Translations under genes and position numbers: made by a program
Notes under the pieces: generated by a model
Databases searched by the model: none
What the model saw: the letters and a program-made list of their open reading frames with translations, nothing else
What the model was told of the DNA's origin: nothing
DNA from: Bacillota bacterium
GTDB lineage: Bacteria; Bacillota; Clostridia; Lachnospirales; WQUN01
DNA: 6,636 bases
Assembly (NCBI GenBank): GCA_009782085.1
Contig: WQUN01000054.1
Coordinates: forward strand, 1-6,636
Direction of reading: 5' to 3'
Part shown: positions 5,759 through 6,636 of the stretch, piece by piece
How the letters are laid out: every line of letters begins with the position of its first letter
Numbering within the stretch: position 1 is the stretch's first letter

Positions 5759-6565
5759 TTAAACCTTCCATTCAATCTGGACGCTTTCGCTCGTAGCGTT
5801 GATCCTGGAAATCAATCCGTCCACTACAAGCCGTTTATCCTCAAAGCTCACGTTATCCCAGTTTTTGAGATAACCGGATATGCTTTTAGCGTATTCCGGA
5901 GCCAGGGTTGAGGCTTTCATATCGGCAATCGCTTTTGTAAGCGATTGCCTTTTTGCGTCCAGTTCCTCGATCTTACCGTTGGCGTAAGATAACAGGATGG
6001 AGTTTGTGCCCGTAAGATTGTCCAGCAGTTTTTCAATTTCGGTTTCCACCTGTGCAAGCTCGACGTTCAAGGCGGTCAGCTTGGGATTGACCTTTGAGGA
6101 ATTATCTCCCGTCAGTGTTTGAAACTCAATCATCTTGCAGCGCATTTCTCTGTAGATGGATTCCTCAAACTCATGTACGCGGAATGTTCCGCACCCTTCA
6201 CAGCTACTCTTAGCGGTATCTGCTCGCTTCCTGCAACGGAAATAGGAAATACTGTTGGGGTTGTTCGAGTTCACCAGAGCCGCACCGCATCTGACACATT
6301 TGACTTTCCCGGCGAGCCATGTACTTGTTGCCTTGTGAGAACCGGCAAACTTTGTGTTGGTCAACAGCTTTTTACGGCAAGCAAGCCATGTCCCCGAGGA
6401 TACAAGACCTTCATGAGGTGCGATTACAAGGGTATGGCCTTTCATGCTGGCTTTCTTGCTCTCCGTAGCGTCTTTACCAGTATAGAAGTAGCAACCGTTT
6501 GTTCCCGCGAAGTCCGCCGCTTCATTTACGGCAAAAACTAAAAACGAAAATTTGTCAAGACACAA
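5759..6565 (-). pseudogene. Large serine recombinase, C-terminal fragment lacking the catalytic domain
   Basis: The fragment is about 268 codons, with a stop at 5761-5759. Residues 13-70 (VNEAADFAGTNGCYFYTG, then TLVIAPHEGLVSSGTWLACRKKLL) match the end of the Recombinase domain in clostridial large serine recombinases. A zinc-ribbon follows: C90 and C93 in CVRCGAAL, C111 in YFRC, C122 and C125 in CEGC. Residues 158-216 form the coiled-coil arm (LTALNVELAQVETEIEKLLDNL), and the tail ends NVSFEDKRLVVDGLI...IEWKV as in intact family members. Those are usually over 500 residues and begin with the catalytic serine domain. Here recognisable homology stops near residue 13 (about 6530), and an in-frame TAG lies at 6580-6578. 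The only nominal starts are codons such as TTG at 6565, with no ribosome site. GC content is visibly lower than in polC, consistent with foreign origin. It cannot recombine DNA alone and is best read as a truncated or interrupted gene. Confidence 0.8.
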
Positions 6566-6636
6566 AATCGACCAGTGCTAAGCAATTTAAGGGTACTCCT
6601 TTCTGCCAAATAGTGGCAAATGAATAGCAACTAATG
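6566..6636. other. Sequence of unknown origin upstream of the recombinase fragment
   Basis: All three minus-strand frames are short here and none continues the recombinase. On the minus strand an AAAGGAG ribosome-binding-like sequence (6602-6596) precedes a TTG at 6585, opening only 15 codons before a TAG at 6540-6538 in a different frame from the recombinase fragment. A 5-bp inverted repeat TGCCA-AATAG-TGGCA lies at 6604-6618. The window ends in ATG on the plus strand, which is too little to call a gene. Confidence 0.4.

Noticed and set aside
6119..6541. 140-codon plus-strand frame opposite the recombinase fragment
   Set aside because: The minus strand shows clear recombinase zinc-ribbon and coiled-coil features, so this frame is a shadow.

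Overview
The window looks like the chromosome of a Gram-positive bacterium of the Bacillota, probably a high-GC member of the Clostridia. The main reason is an intact PolC-type DNA polymerase III alpha subunit, the replicative polymerase of low-GC Gram-positives and their relatives. The clostridial style of the serine recombinase fragment and a tRNA gene without an encoded CCA end fit the same group. The genus cannot be named from the sequence. Every gene I can support lies on the minus strand.

Layout from right to left, which is the direction of transcription. Positions 6566-6636 hold no recognisable gene. Positions 5759-6565 encode the C-terminal part of a large serine recombinase (end of the recombinase domain, zinc ribbon, coiled coil). 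Its catalytic N-terminus is missing and a stop codon lies just upstream, so it is probably the remnant of an integrated element. A spacer of about 150 bp (5607-5758) follows, with a short palindrome and an ORF start that runs into polC. The polC gene fills 1197-5606 and is complete, with all catalytic motifs. A promoter and an isolated tRNA with anticodon CAU follow, most likely the TilS-modified tRNA-Ile2, closed by a strong intrinsic terminator. Left of that, a second sigma-A-type promoter carrying two phased palindromes and a structured leader of about 215 nt drives the start of a secreted, Gln/Thr/Asp/Pro-rich repeat protein. That protein runs off the left edge.

The genes do not form one pathway. 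PolC and the tRNA are housekeeping functions. The recombinase fragment marks past integration or rearrangement beside polC. The repeat-bearing exported protein looks like a separately controlled, possibly variable cell-envelope or extracellular protein. I see no convincing new multi-gene system. The most unusual signals are the operator and leader architecture of the exported-protein gene, its perfect 24-bp coding repeat, and the sharp loss of recombinase homology near 6530.
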